Positions 1 through 7,203 of a stretch of 64,000 nucleotides of DNA are shown piece by piece. The stretch's first letter is position 1; every line of letters starts with the position of its first letter. The notes under the pieces were generated by a model. The model saw nothing but the letters and a program-made list of their open reading frames with translations, did not search any database and was not told the DNA's origin. The stretch spans positions 620,001 through 684,000 of the forward strand of contig CAVYQI010000006.1 of the NCBI GenBank assembly GCA_963770635.1, read 5' to 3'. This DNA comes from DASZIT01 sp963770635 (lineage in GTDB: Bacteria; Actinomycetota; Acidimicrobiia; Acidimicrobiales; RAAP-2). The translations under genes were made by a program, and so were the position numbers.

Positions 1-1170
1 GGTGCACGCCACTTCCCCCGCCGCCCACAGTCCCGGCAGCGCGGTCGCCCCCGACAGATCGGTCACCACCCCGCCGGAGAGGTGGTGAGCGGCCGGGGCG
101 ATCGGGAGCCAGTCGACGTGCGGGTCGAGGCCGATCGCCTCGAGTGAGGCGTTGATGGTCGGGAAGCGGGAAGCGAAGGAGTCGAGCCCGGTGGCATCGA
201 GCCAGAGGTGCTCCACTCCCTGGGCGCTGATCTTGGCCGCCATCGCCCGGCTGACCACGTCCCGGGGCGCGAGCTCGTCGACGAACCGGTCACCGTGGGC
301 GTCGCGGATCAGTGCCCCGTGGCCTCGCAGCGCCTCAGAAAGCAAAGGCCGGGGCATGGCCGGATGATGGAGGGCGGTGGGATGGAACTGCATGAACTCG
401 ACGTCGGCGCACGGGACCCCGGCCCGCAGGGCCATGGCCAGTCCGTCGGCGGTGGCCTCGGCCGGGTTGGTGGTGACCGCGAACAGTTGGCCGGCTCCTC
501 CGGTGGCCAGCACGGTGTGCCGGGCTCGCACGTCGACCACCCGTCCGGAGGCGTCGAGGGCCCGGACCCCCCAGCACCGCCCGTCCTCCACCAGGAGATC
601 GAGGGCGAACCACTCCTCGAGGACCGCCGCCGCGGTCCGGCGGGTGGCGTCGACCAGGGCCCTCTCCACCTCGGCTCCGGTGGCGGCCCCGCCGGCATGG
701 ACCACCCGGGCGGTGGAGTGGCCACCCTCCCGGGCGAGTTCGAGCGCGCCCCCGGGCTGGCGGTCGAACTCCGCGCCCATGGCGATCAATTCGTGGACCC
801 GGAACGGGCCTTCGTCGACCAGGACCCGTACCGCGTCGGTGTCGCACAGCCCGGCGCCGGCGGCCAGGGTGTCAGCCAGATGGAGGTCGGTGGAGTCCTC
901 GTCCCCCCCCAGCACCGCCGCCACCCCACCCTGGGCCCAGCGGGTGGCCGAGCGCCACAACTCGGCCTTGGTCAACACTCCCACCCGCAACCCGCCACCG
1001 GTCAATGCCGAAGACGGCGCCGACGGCTTCGGTGCCGACGAGGCCAACCGGACCGCAGCCGACAGGCCGGCCACGCCACTGCCGAGCACCAGGACGTCGA
1101 GGTCGCCGGGCAATCCCGGCCCATCCGTCGGTCTCGACGGTCTCGGCGGTCCCGGCGAGCCCGACGGCAT
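1..1170 (-). CDS. nadB: L-aspartate oxidase NadB (3' part outside window)
   Basis: Flavoprotein that oxidises L-aspartate to iminoaspartate, the first step of de novo NAD synthesis. The visible 390 residues begin with an ATG at 1170, 14 bases after the panD stop, and run off the left edge without a stop; the family is usually about 530-560 residues, so roughly the last 150 are missing. The N-terminus shows the FAD-binding Rossmann motif VLGSGVAGLSAA near residues 28-39 and the family motif RWAQGGVAA near 77-85. The C-terminal visible part has the GLWAAGEVACT element typical of the succinate dehydrogenase/fumarate reductase flavoprotein fold. Third gene of panC-panD-nadB. Function is assigned from motifs and operon context. 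Confidence 0.93.
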   Translation of the reverse strand, partial: MPSGSPGPPRPSRPTDGPGLPGDLDVLVLGSGVAGLSAAVRLASSAPKPSAPSSALTGGGLRVGVLTKAELWRSATRWAQGGVAAVLGGDEDSTDLHLADTLAAGAGLCDTDAVRVLVDEGPFRVHELIAMGAEFDRQPGGALELAREGGHSTARVVHAGGAATGAEVERALVDATRRTAAAVLEEWFALDLLVEDGRCWGVRALDASGRVVDVRARHTVLATGGAGQLFAVTTNPAEATADGLAMALRAGVPCADVEFMQFHPTALHHPAMPRPLLSEALRGHGALIRDAHGDRFVDELAPRDVVSRAMAAKISAQGVEHLWLDATGLDSFASRFPTINASLEAIGLDPHVDWLPIAPAAHHLSGGVVTDLSGATALPGLWAAGEVACT

Positions 1171-1184
1171 GGCGGGCGACGGGG

Positions 1185-1577
1185 TCACGCGTCGGCGAGG
1201 TTCTCGAATTCGGCGTCGAGTCGGGCCGACACTTCGTCGATCACCCGATTGGCCTTGTCCACGTGCACGATGGCCGGAGCGAAATTCTCGAGCTCGTCGT
1301 TCTCGTAGTCGGCGTAGGTGATGACGATCACCTTGTCGCCGCGGTGGACGAGGCGGGCGGCGGCGCCGTTGAGGCACACCTGGCCCGGTCCCCCGAGGAT
1401 GGCATAGGTCTCGAAGCGGGCACCGTTGTCGATGTCGACCACGGTGACCTGTTCCCACTCGAGGATGTTGGCCAGTTGCATCAACTCGGGGTCGAGACTG
1501 ATCGAGCCGACATAGTTGAGATCGGCATCGGTCACCGTCGCCCGGTGAATCTTCGACTTCATCATCCGGCGGCGCAT
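1185..1577 (-). CDS. panD: Aspartate 1-decarboxylase PanD
   Basis: Decarboxylates aspartate to beta-alanine, one half of pantothenate. The 130-residue product has the YVGSIS segment in which the Gly24-Ser25 bond is self-cleaved to create the pyruvoyl cofactor, followed by the conserved core with GARFETYAI and NGAAARLVHRGD. The ATG at 1577 follows an AAGGAAAC ribosome site and starts MRRRMMKSKIHRATV; MMKSK further in would match the canonical family start, so the first four residues are a small extension or an alternative start. It begins two bases after the panC stop, so both pantothenate branches are made from one transcript. Confidence 0.96.
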   Translation of the reverse strand: MRRRMMKSKIHRATVTDADLNYVGSISLDPELMQLANILEWEQVTVVDIDNGARFETYAILGGPGQVCLNGAAARLVHRGDKVIVITYADYENDELENFAPAIVHVDKANRVIDEVSARLDAEFENLADA

Positions 1578-1579
1578 GT

Positions 1580-2608
1580 TCAGTTGTTTCCTTTCGGGTG
1601 AGACGCAGAACTTGTGTGAGACAGAGAACTTGTGAGCGAAGGTTCGCCGGCATCGTTGCCGGCGGCAGAGAAGGCCAGCGGGTCGAGGTTGTCGATGAGG
1701 CGCACCCCGCCGACGGTGGCGGCGATGATGAGCCGGATGGACCCGTCCGGTCGGATCGAGTTGGCCTGGCGGAGGTCGTCGGCCTGCACCACCGCGGCGT
1801 AGTCGAGTTCGACGGTCGGCTCGGCGGCCACCGTCTCCACCATGGTGGCTTCGATCTCGATGGCGTCGGCCACACCCTCGACGACCTGAGCCGCCCCGGC
1901 CCGCAAGGCACGGGACAGCGCCAAAGCCGCCCGGCGTTGTTCGGGGGACAAGCGGACGTTCCGGCTGGACAAGGCCAGGCCGTCGTCGTCCCGCACCGTC
2001 GGGCACCCGACCACCTCGACCGGCAGCGAGAGGTCCCTGACCATCCGCCGGACCACGGCCAGTTGCTGGAAGTCCTTCTCACCGAAGTAGGCCCGGCACC
2101 GTCCGGCCATGGCGAACAGCTTGGCCACCACGGTGCTCACCCCGTCGAAGTGACCCGGGCGGGACGCGCCCTCCCACTGGTCCCCGAGACCGGCCACCGA
2201 CACGGTGGTGGCCACCGGGGCGGGGAACCCGGGATACATCTCTTTCACCGGGGGAGCGAAGACGATGTCGGCGCCGACACTGCCGGCCAGCTCCACGTCG
2301 GCGTCGAGAGTCCGCGGGTAGCGGGCGATGTCGTCGGGATCGCCGAACTGGAGCGGGTTCACGAAGACGGTGACCACCACCAGGTCGCAGTCGGCGGCGG
2401 CCCGCTCGACCAGCGAACGGTGCCCGGCGTGGAGGGCGCCCATGGTCGGGACCAGGCCGACGGTGCGTCCGGCCGCCCGGGCGGCGTCGAGGGCGGTCGC
2501 ACACTCGGCGATGGTCTCGATGATCCGGACGTCGACCTGAGACGGTGGGCGGTACCGGACCGTATGCAGCATCGGGGTCCTCACCGCGGGCATCAGGGTG
2601 GAGGTCAT
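1580..2608 (-). CDS. panC: Pantothenate synthetase PanC
   Basis: ATP-dependent ligation of pantoate with beta-alanine. The nucleotidyltransferase signature PTMGALHAGH (residues 54-63) carries the HxGH motif, FGEKDFQQL lies at 175-183 and SSRN at 214-217. At 342 residues it is about 60 longer than usual: an N-terminal extension of about 25 residues and a Ser-rich C-terminal tail of about 35 lie outside the conserved core. Its ATG overlaps the stop of the upstream DUF2520 gene (ATGA), which implies translational coupling, and panD follows after two bases. Confidence 0.95.
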   Translation of the reverse strand: MTSTLMPAVRTPMLHTVRYRPPSQVDVRIIETIAECATALDAARAAGRTVGLVPTMGALHAGHRSLVERAAADCDLVVVTVFVNPLQFGDPDDIARYPRTLDADVELAGSVGADIVFAPPVKEMYPGFPAPVATTVSVAGLGDQWEGASRPGHFDGVSTVVAKLFAMAGRCRAYFGEKDFQQLAVVRRMVRDLSLPVEVVGCPTVRDDDGLALSSRNVRLSPEQRRAALALSRALRAGAAQVVEGVADAIEIEATMVETVAAEPTVELDYAAVVQADDLRQANSIRPDGSIRLIIAATVGGVRLIDNLDPLAFSAAGNDAGEPSLTSSLSHTSSASHPKGNN

Positions 2609-3393
2609 GCCACCTGCTCCACCGCGGTCGGCGCATCCGGAGCCGATTCTGCATCGAGGTTCGGGGTGTCCATCGACAGCCGGCGGGCCAGGCCGACCAT
2701 GGCGTCGTAGGCGGCCAGTTCGGTGCGGCCTCCGGGCATCGACCCGAGCACCGAGCGGTGGCGGTCCAAGGTGGCCCAGTCGCCCCGCATGGCCGGCCCG
2801 GTGAGCGCCGCCCCCGGACCGAGCGCCAGCCCGTCGTCGGCCGCCGCCCGGATCAGCCCGGCAAAGGCGCTGAGCGGCAGGCCGGCGGTGGCGGCGATCC
2901 GCTCCACCTGGCCGAGCAGCGCCACCAGGTGATTGGCGGCCACGGTGGCGGCGGTGTGGTAGCTGGCCCGGAGCTCGTCGGCCACCTCGACGACCTGACC
3001 GCCGAGGGCGTCGGCCATGGCCCGAGCCGCCGGATCACCGGCCACCGCGAAGGTCACCCCCGACCGCAGGCGAGATGCCCCGACGTCGGGGTTGGGCAGC
3101 GGCACCAGCGGATGGAGCGAGGCCCGGCGGGGATGGGGGGCCAGCACGTCGAGGCCGAGCGAGCCCGACAGGTGGAGCACCACCGCATCCGGGTTCGGGC
3201 GCACCTGGGCGGCGACCTCGGCCACCGCCGCATCCGGGGTGGCGATGACCAGCACGTCGACCCCGGCGGCGGCGTCGGCCGGCGAGTCGGCGCGGTCATA
3301 GGGGTCCATCACGGAGTAGCCCCCGACGGCGCGCAGCGCCGCCATAAACGAACGTCCGGCCCTACCCGGGCCGATCACGCGGATTCTGGTCAC
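2605..3393 (-). CDS. Rossmann-fold / DUF2520 protein, putative pantoate-pathway dehydrogenase
   Basis: 262 residues if read from the GTG at 3393, which has a strong AAAGGGG ribosome site; the frame stays open upstream but without such a site and running into folK. The N-terminus has a dinucleotide-binding loop GPGRAGRSF (8-16) and a VLVIATPDAAV strand-loop. The C-terminal helical part matches the DUF2520 architecture. Proteins of this type sit next to panC in many actinobacteria and resemble ketopantoate/6-phosphogluconate reductases, so a role in supplying pantoate is plausible, but this is inference from context. Ends in an ATGA overlap with panC. Confidence 0.8.
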   Translation of the reverse strand: MTRIRVIGPGRAGRSFMAALRAVGGYSVMDPYDRADSPADAAAGVDVLVIATPDAAVAEVAAQVRPNPDAVVLHLSGSLGLDVLAPHPRRASLHPLVPLPNPDVGASRLRSGVTFAVAGDPAARAMADALGGQVVEVADELRASYHTAATVAANHLVALLGQVERIAATAGLPLSAFAGLIRAAADDGLALGPGAALTGPAMRGDWATLDRHRSVLGSMPGGRTELAAYDAMVGLARRLSMDTPNLDAESAPDAPTAVEQVA

Positions 3394-3460
3394 GAAACCC
3401 CTTTGCAACGTTCCGGCCCCTGAGGGTGCCGTTCGAGTCAGAGAATCAATGAGAAGACGC

Positions 3461-3961
3461 TCACAGTGTACCCACCTGGATGACCTCACCACCAGCGGTT
3501 TCGATCGCCGCCTGATCGACCAGGTCAGGGGCCAGGTCGGCCAGCGGGACGAGTACGAATCTGCGCTCCCGCCAGCGGGGATGGGGAATGGTCAGCTCCG
3601 GGTCGGCGAGGACGATGCCGTCGATCCAGATCACGTCGGCGTCCAGGGTGCGCGGCCCCCACCGCACCGTGCGCACCCGGCCGGCGGCGGCCTCCAACCG
3701 GCGGCACTCCTCCAGGATCCGGTAGGGGTCGACGGTGGCGGCCACCGCCAGCTCCACCACCAGGTTGAGGTACGGGCCCTGTTCTTCCGGCCCCCCGATC
3801 GGCTCGGTCTCGTAGACCGGAGACACCGCGGTAACCGGCACCGCGCTCCCGGCCCGCAGCTGGTCGACCGCCCGCCGGAGGTGGACCCACCGGTCCCCGA
3901 GGTTGGAGCCCAGCCCCAGAAACGCCCGCACGGTGGGCGTCTCCGACAGCGGCGAGGTCAT
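3461..3961 (-). CDS. folK: HPPK, 6-hydroxymethyl-dihydropterin pyrophosphokinase FolK
   Basis: Transfers pyrophosphate from ATP to 6-hydroxymethyl-7,8-dihydropterin, giving the DHPS substrate. The 166-residue product has FLGLGSNLGDR (14-24), the signature RWGPRTLDAD (100-109) with the Mg-binding acidic pair, and PHPRWRERRFVL (127-138). The ATG at 3961 overlaps the TGA of a preceding mini-ORF and lies at the end of a short tandem array that separates it from folB (see the repeat at 3958-4006). A 67-base gap follows before the DUF2520 gene. Confidence 0.95.
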   Translation of the reverse strand: MTSPLSETPTVRAFLGLGSNLGDRWVHLRRAVDQLRAGSAVPVTAVSPVYETEPIGGPEEQGPYLNLVVELAVAATVDPYRILEECRRLEAAAGRVRTVRWGPRTLDADVIWIDGIVLADPELTIPHPRWRERRFVLVPLADLAPDLVDQAAIETAGGEVIQVGTL

Positions 3962-4006
3962 CGGCCGGTCAGCGGCGAGGTCATCGGCCGGTCATCGGCC
4001 GGTCAT
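3958..4006 (-). repeat. Tandem repeat forming a chain of ATGA start/stop overlaps between folB and folK
   Basis: On the minus strand an 11-base unit (GGCCGATGACC) recurs. The folB stop overlaps an ATG at 4006; that ATG opens MTGR-stop, whose TGA overlaps the ATG at 3995; that again reads MTGR-stop into the ATG at 3984; the last mini-ORF reads MTSPLTGR-stop and overlaps the folK ATG at 3961. All four junctions are ATGA. The folK start region (GATGACCTCGCCGCTG) is itself duplicated. This looks like duplication of an ancestral folB/folK ATGA overlap. Confidence 0.85.
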
Positions 4007-4407
4007 CGGCCGCGGGTGATGCGCACCCCCACGGTGGCGATGTCGGCGGCCAGCGGCGGTTCGAGCTTGCGCAGTCCGACCGTGACCGACCCCACCCGCT
4101 CATCCGCCAGGGCGGTGGCGGCGATGGCCTCGGCCAGCGCTTCGAGCAACCGGTACTTGCCGGGGCCGGCGATCACCGCCGCGGCCCGGTCGACCACCCC
4201 GGCATAGTCCACGGTGTCGTCCAGCGCATCGGATCGGCCGGCCACCGACAGGTCCAGCTCCAGGTCGAGATCGAGCTCGAACGGCTGGGCCTTGACCCGC
4301 TCCTCGGGGAGGACCCCGTGGACCCCGAGAACCCGGAGTCCCCGGAGCTCGATCCGGTCCCTCCCGCCCGGGTTGGTCGGGCTGGCCGGGCTGTCCGGGC
4401 GGCTCAC
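4003..4407 (-). CDS. folB: Dihydroneopterin aldolase FolB
   Basis: Converts 7,8-dihydroneopterin to 6-hydroxymethyl-dihydropterin. 134 residues from a GTG whose GTGA overlaps the stop of the upstream gene. The core begins at IELRGLRVLGVHGVLPEER (19-37); the likely catalytic Glu is in PEERV, the conserved Tyr in DTVDYAGVV (69), LLEALAE carries the pterin-contacting Glu and the catalytic Lys is in LRKLEPPL (114). The first 18 residues are a Pro/Ser-rich extension. It lies between the phosphatase-like gene and folK. Confidence 0.93.
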   Translation of the reverse strand: MSRPDSPASPTNPGGRDRIELRGLRVLGVHGVLPEERVKAQPFELDLDLELDLSVAGRSDALDDTVDYAGVVDRAAAVIAGPGKYRLLEALAEAIAATALADERVGSVTVGLRKLEPPLAADIATVGVRITRGR

Positions 4408-5144
4408 CGGTTAGCCCTTGGTGGCGGTCTTCGAGCGAACAGCGGTCTTCGACGCGGTGGCGGTCTTCGAGGCAGCAGACGTCTCGAACCAGTGGCCGTC
4501 TTCGACGCAGTGGCCGTCTTCGACCCGGCCGCCGTCTTCGACGCAGTGGCCGTCTTCGACGCAGTGGCCGTCTTCGACCCAGTGGCCGTCTTCGACCCGG
4601 TGGCCGAACCCGAGGGGCGCTTCCCCCGCACCGCCGACCGGGCCGGCGGGAGTTGGCCGGCGAAGGCCACCAGCTCGCGCCCCGGTGGGCCCATGGCGTG
4701 ACCGGTGATGTGCTCGAGCACGGTCACCGCCTGCGGACCGCTCGGCAGCCGGCCCGACCACAACAGGTACCCGGACACCACCCCGATCACCCGGTCACCC
4801 AGCTCCTCCTGGTGGATGAGCAGGCGCTCGCCGCTGACCAACCGGCCGTGCAGGTCCCGGAACAGCTCGAGAAGGTTGGTCCGCACGTCGCCGGCCGAGG
4901 GCAGCGGGAAGTGGACGCTGGACAGGTCCTGTTCCTCGTAGGCCTGCAGGTTATGGGAGGACGGCAGCAGCGACACCACCCGGGTGAACCCCTGGACCTG
5001 GAGCCAGATGATCTCCTCCTGGCGGCGGACCTTGCGGTGGTTGGGGGCGAACCCGCCGGGGCGCTCGCTGATGGCCAGGCGGTCCTTGATCACCCAGGTG
5101 AAGTTCCGGGGCGGGATGCCGGCCGCCCACTTGCCCTTCACCAT
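4404..5144 (-). CDS. Dual-specificity-phosphatase-like protein lacking the catalytic Cys, with Lys-rich repeat tail
   Basis: 246 residues as read. Residues 13-160 follow the plan of small dual-specificity phosphatases: an NFTWVIKDRLAISERPG entry, GFTRVVSLL, and a P-loop position where HCxxGxxR is expected. Here it reads HQEELGDR (111-118), so the nucleophilic Cys is Gln while the Arg is kept; catalysis by the usual mechanism looks impossible. From about 178 it has hexapeptide repeats SKTATA/SKTATG. Near 4485 a one-base loss moves the reading into an Arg/Pro-rich end; adding one base continues the repeats to a stop at 4411, just before folB. Overlaps folP by seven bases. The role in the folate operon is unknown; perhaps a binding or scaffold protein. 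Confidence 0.6.
   Translation of the reverse strand: MVKGKWAAGIPPRNFTWVIKDRLAISERPGGFAPNHRKVRRQEEIIWLQVQGFTRVVSLLPSSHNLQAYEEQDLSSVHFPLPSAGDVRTNLLELFRDLHGRLVSGERLLIHQEELGDRVIGVVSGYLLWSGRLPSGPQAVTVLEHITGHAMGPPGRELVAFAGQLPPARSAVRGKRPSGSATGSKTATGSKTATASKTATASKTAAGSKTATASKTATGSRRLLPRRPPPRRRPLFARRPPPRANR
4414..4613 (-). repeat. 18-base tandem repeats encoding SKTATx hexapeptides
   Basis: About ten imperfect 18-base units (plus-strand core GTCTTCGACGCAGTGGCC) encode Ser-Lys-Thr-Ala hexapeptides at the C-terminus of the phosphatase-like protein. One unit near 4485 reads GTCTCGAA where the others have GTCTTCGA, so one base is missing and the frame changes inside the array. Confidence 0.85.
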
Positions 5145-5965
5145 GTCCGGGCTGCCGTGGAGATAGGCGTGGGGCCGACCAGGATCGCAGCCTGGACGCT
5201 GGCCGCTACGTCATGGACCCGCACCATGCCGGCACCCTGGGCCATGGCCCAGGTGGCGGTGGCCAGCGAACCGGGAAGCCGGTGGTCGACGTCCGCCGGG
5301 GTGCCGTCGGCCACCGGGGCGAGGGCGCCGAGGAAGCTCTTGCGGCTGGTGCCCACCAGCACCGGGTAACCAAGTTCCACCAGGTCGTCGACGGCGGCAA
5401 GGAGTTGGAGGTTGTGCGGGGCCGTCTTGCCGAACCCGATGCCCGGATCGATCCACACCTCGGCGATCCCCGCTTCCGTGGCCGTCCCGGCCCGGTCCCG
5501 GAGGAAGGCGGTCACCTCGGCCACCACGTCGTCGTAGTGGGGGTGGTCCTGCATGTCGGCCGGGGTCCCCTGGCTGTGCATGGCCACCCAGCCGACCCCG
5601 CAGTCGGCGGCGGCCGGCCACAGCGAGGCGGAGACGTCGTTGATCAGGGTGGCCCCGGCGTCGACCGAGGCCCGGGCCACCTCGTCCTTGGTGGTGTCGA
5701 TCGATACCCGCACCTCGGGGCTGAGCGCCTCGATGACCGGGATCACCCGGCGCAATTCCTCGTCGATGGGGACCGGCTTCGCCTTGGGCCGGGTCGATTC
5801 GCCGCCGACGTCGACGATGTCGGCCCCTTCGGCGATCATCTGGCGCCCCCGGGCCACGGCCCGATCTCGGTCGAACCACTCGCCGCCGTCCGAGAACGAG
5901 TCGGGGGTCACATTCAGGATCCCCATCACCAGCGGACGTTGCTCGTTGCTAGCGGGGATCATCAC
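5138..5965 (-). CDS. folP: Dihydropteroate synthase FolP
   Basis: Condenses 6-hydroxymethyl-dihydropterin pyrophosphate with p-aminobenzoate; the sulfonamide target. The 275-residue TIM-barrel protein shows GILNVTPDSFSDGG (15-28), VDVGGESTRP (51-60), a VSIDTTK strand, IWxDPGIGFGKT-type loop (here VWIDPGIGFGKT) and VGTSRKSFLG. Length is typical. The 3' end overlaps the phosphatase-like gene. A 71-base gap separates it from folE, which is upstream in transcription order. Confidence 0.96.
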   Translation of the reverse strand: MMIPASNEQRPLVMGILNVTPDSFSDGGEWFDRDRAVARGRQMIAEGADIVDVGGESTRPKAKPVPIDEELRRVIPVIEALSPEVRVSIDTTKDEVARASVDAGATLINDVSASLWPAAADCGVGWVAMHSQGTPADMQDHPHYDDVVAEVTAFLRDRAGTATEAGIAEVWIDPGIGFGKTAPHNLQLLAAVDDLVELGYPVLVGTSRKSFLGALAPVADGTPADVDHRLPGSLATATWAMAQGAGMVRVHDVAASVQAAILVGPTPISTAARTW

Positions 5966-6036
5966 GGCCCAGCGTAAACCAGGGGGAGGATCGCCGGGGC
6001 CGGAATTCCGGGCTTATTGAGGGCTTTTAGCTCCGG

Positions 6037-6606
6037 TTACCGCCCGTGAATGAACTGCATGGCCTCGGCCCGGGTGGCGGACTCGGTCCGGAATTGGCCG
6101 CGGACCGCCGAGGTGATGGTCAGGGTGCCGGGCTTCTTCACCCCCCGCATCGACATGCAGAGATGCTCGGCCTCGACCACCACCAGCACCCCGCGGGGCT
6201 CGAGGGCCTTCTCGATGGAGTCGGCGATCTCGGTGGTCATCCGCTCCTGGACCTGCAGGCGGCGGGCGTAGCCGTCGACCAGCCGGGCGAACTTGGACAG
6301 GCCGGTGATCCGGCCGTCCTCGCCGGGGATGTAGGCCACGTGGGCCCGGCCCATGAACGGCACCATGTGGTGCTCGCAGAGCGAGGCGAAGGGGATGTCC
6401 CGCACCATCACCATCTCGTCGTGCTCGGCGGCGAAGGAGACCTTCAGGTGCTGGGTCGGGTCCTCGTCCAGCCCGGAGAACAACTCCTTGTACATGGCAG
6501 CGACCCGGGCCGGGGTGGCCAGCAGGCCGTCCCGGTCGGGGTCCTCCCCCATGGCGGACAGAATTTCACAGATGGCCCGTTCGATGCGGGCGGTATCGAC
6601 GCTCAA
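6037..6606 (-). CDS. folE: GTP cyclohydrolase I FolE
   Basis: First step of folate synthesis, GTP to 7,8-dihydroneopterin triphosphate. 189 residues, typical of the homodecameric enzyme. Zinc ligands are visible as Cys77 and His80 in SLCEHHMVPF and Cys150 in EHLCMSMRGV; YIPGEDGRITGLSKFARLV is the substrate-binding stretch. Starts nine bases after the hpt stop. In many actinobacteria ftsH lies between hpt and folE; here it does not. Confidence 0.97.
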   Translation of the reverse strand: MSVDTARIERAICEILSAMGEDPDRDGLLATPARVAAMYKELFSGLDEDPTQHLKVSFAAEHDEMVMVRDIPFASLCEHHMVPFMGRAHVAYIPGEDGRITGLSKFARLVDGYARRLQVQERMTTEIADSIEKALEPRGVLVVVEAEHLCMSMRGVKKPGTLTITSAVRGQFRTESATRAEAMQFIHGR

Positions 6607-6615
6607 CCTGGCTCC

Positions 6616-7203
6616 TCAGCGGCGGGACGGATCGCCAGTGTATGCATGGATGGCGCTGAGGTTCCGGAAGCGTTCGGCCACGTCGAGGCCGTAACCGACC
6701 ACGAAATCCGGGGGGATGTGGAACCCGACGTAGCGGAGGTCGAGGGCGGTGCGCTGCTGACCGTCCTTCACCAGCAGGGCGCAGACCTCCAGGCTGGCCG
6801 GCCGCCGGGCCAGCAGGTACCGCTGGAGGTAGTTGAGGGTGAGGCCGGAATCGACGATGTCCTCCACCACCAGCACGTGGCGGTCGGTGAGGTCGACGTC
6901 GAGGTCCTTGACGATGCGGACCACCCCGGAGGTGCGGGTGGCGTTCCCGTAGGAGGAGACGGCCATGAAGTCGACGTCGACCGGCAGCTCGATGGCCCGG
7001 CACAGGTCGGCCATGAACATGAAGGCGCCCTTCAGCACCCCGACCAGCAGGGGCGGTCGGTCGGCGTAGTCGGCGGTGATGGCCGCCCCCAACTCGGCGA
7101 TCCGGGTGTGGAGGTCCGACGCGGAGACCACCACCCCGCCGACCTCGCCCGCCGACTCGAGCCGGGACAGCTCGCCCACCGAGTCATCCTTGGGTGCGGT
7201 CAC
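6616..7203 (-). CDS. hpt: Hypoxanthine phosphoribosyltransferase
   Basis: Salvages hypoxanthine or guanine with PRPP to IMP or GMP. 195 residues from the GTG at 7203, which overlaps the tilS stop as GTGA; the frame is open further upstream but that part lies inside tilS. The PRPP-binding motif VLVVEDIVDSGLTL covers about 110-123, VGVLKGAFMF lies near 54-63, and the purine-specific GFHIPPDFVVGYGLD is near the C-terminus. The tilS-hpt order is conserved widely in actinobacteria. Confidence 0.96.
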   Translation of the reverse strand: MTAPKDDSVGELSRLESAGEVGGVVVSASDLHTRIAELGAAITADYADRPPLLVGVLKGAFMFMADLCRAIELPVDVDFMAVSSYGNATRTSGVVRIVKDLDVDLTDRHVLVVEDIVDSGLTLNYLQRYLLARRPASLEVCALLVKDGQQRTALDLRYVGFHIPPDFVVGYGLDVAERFRNLSAIHAYTGDPSRR

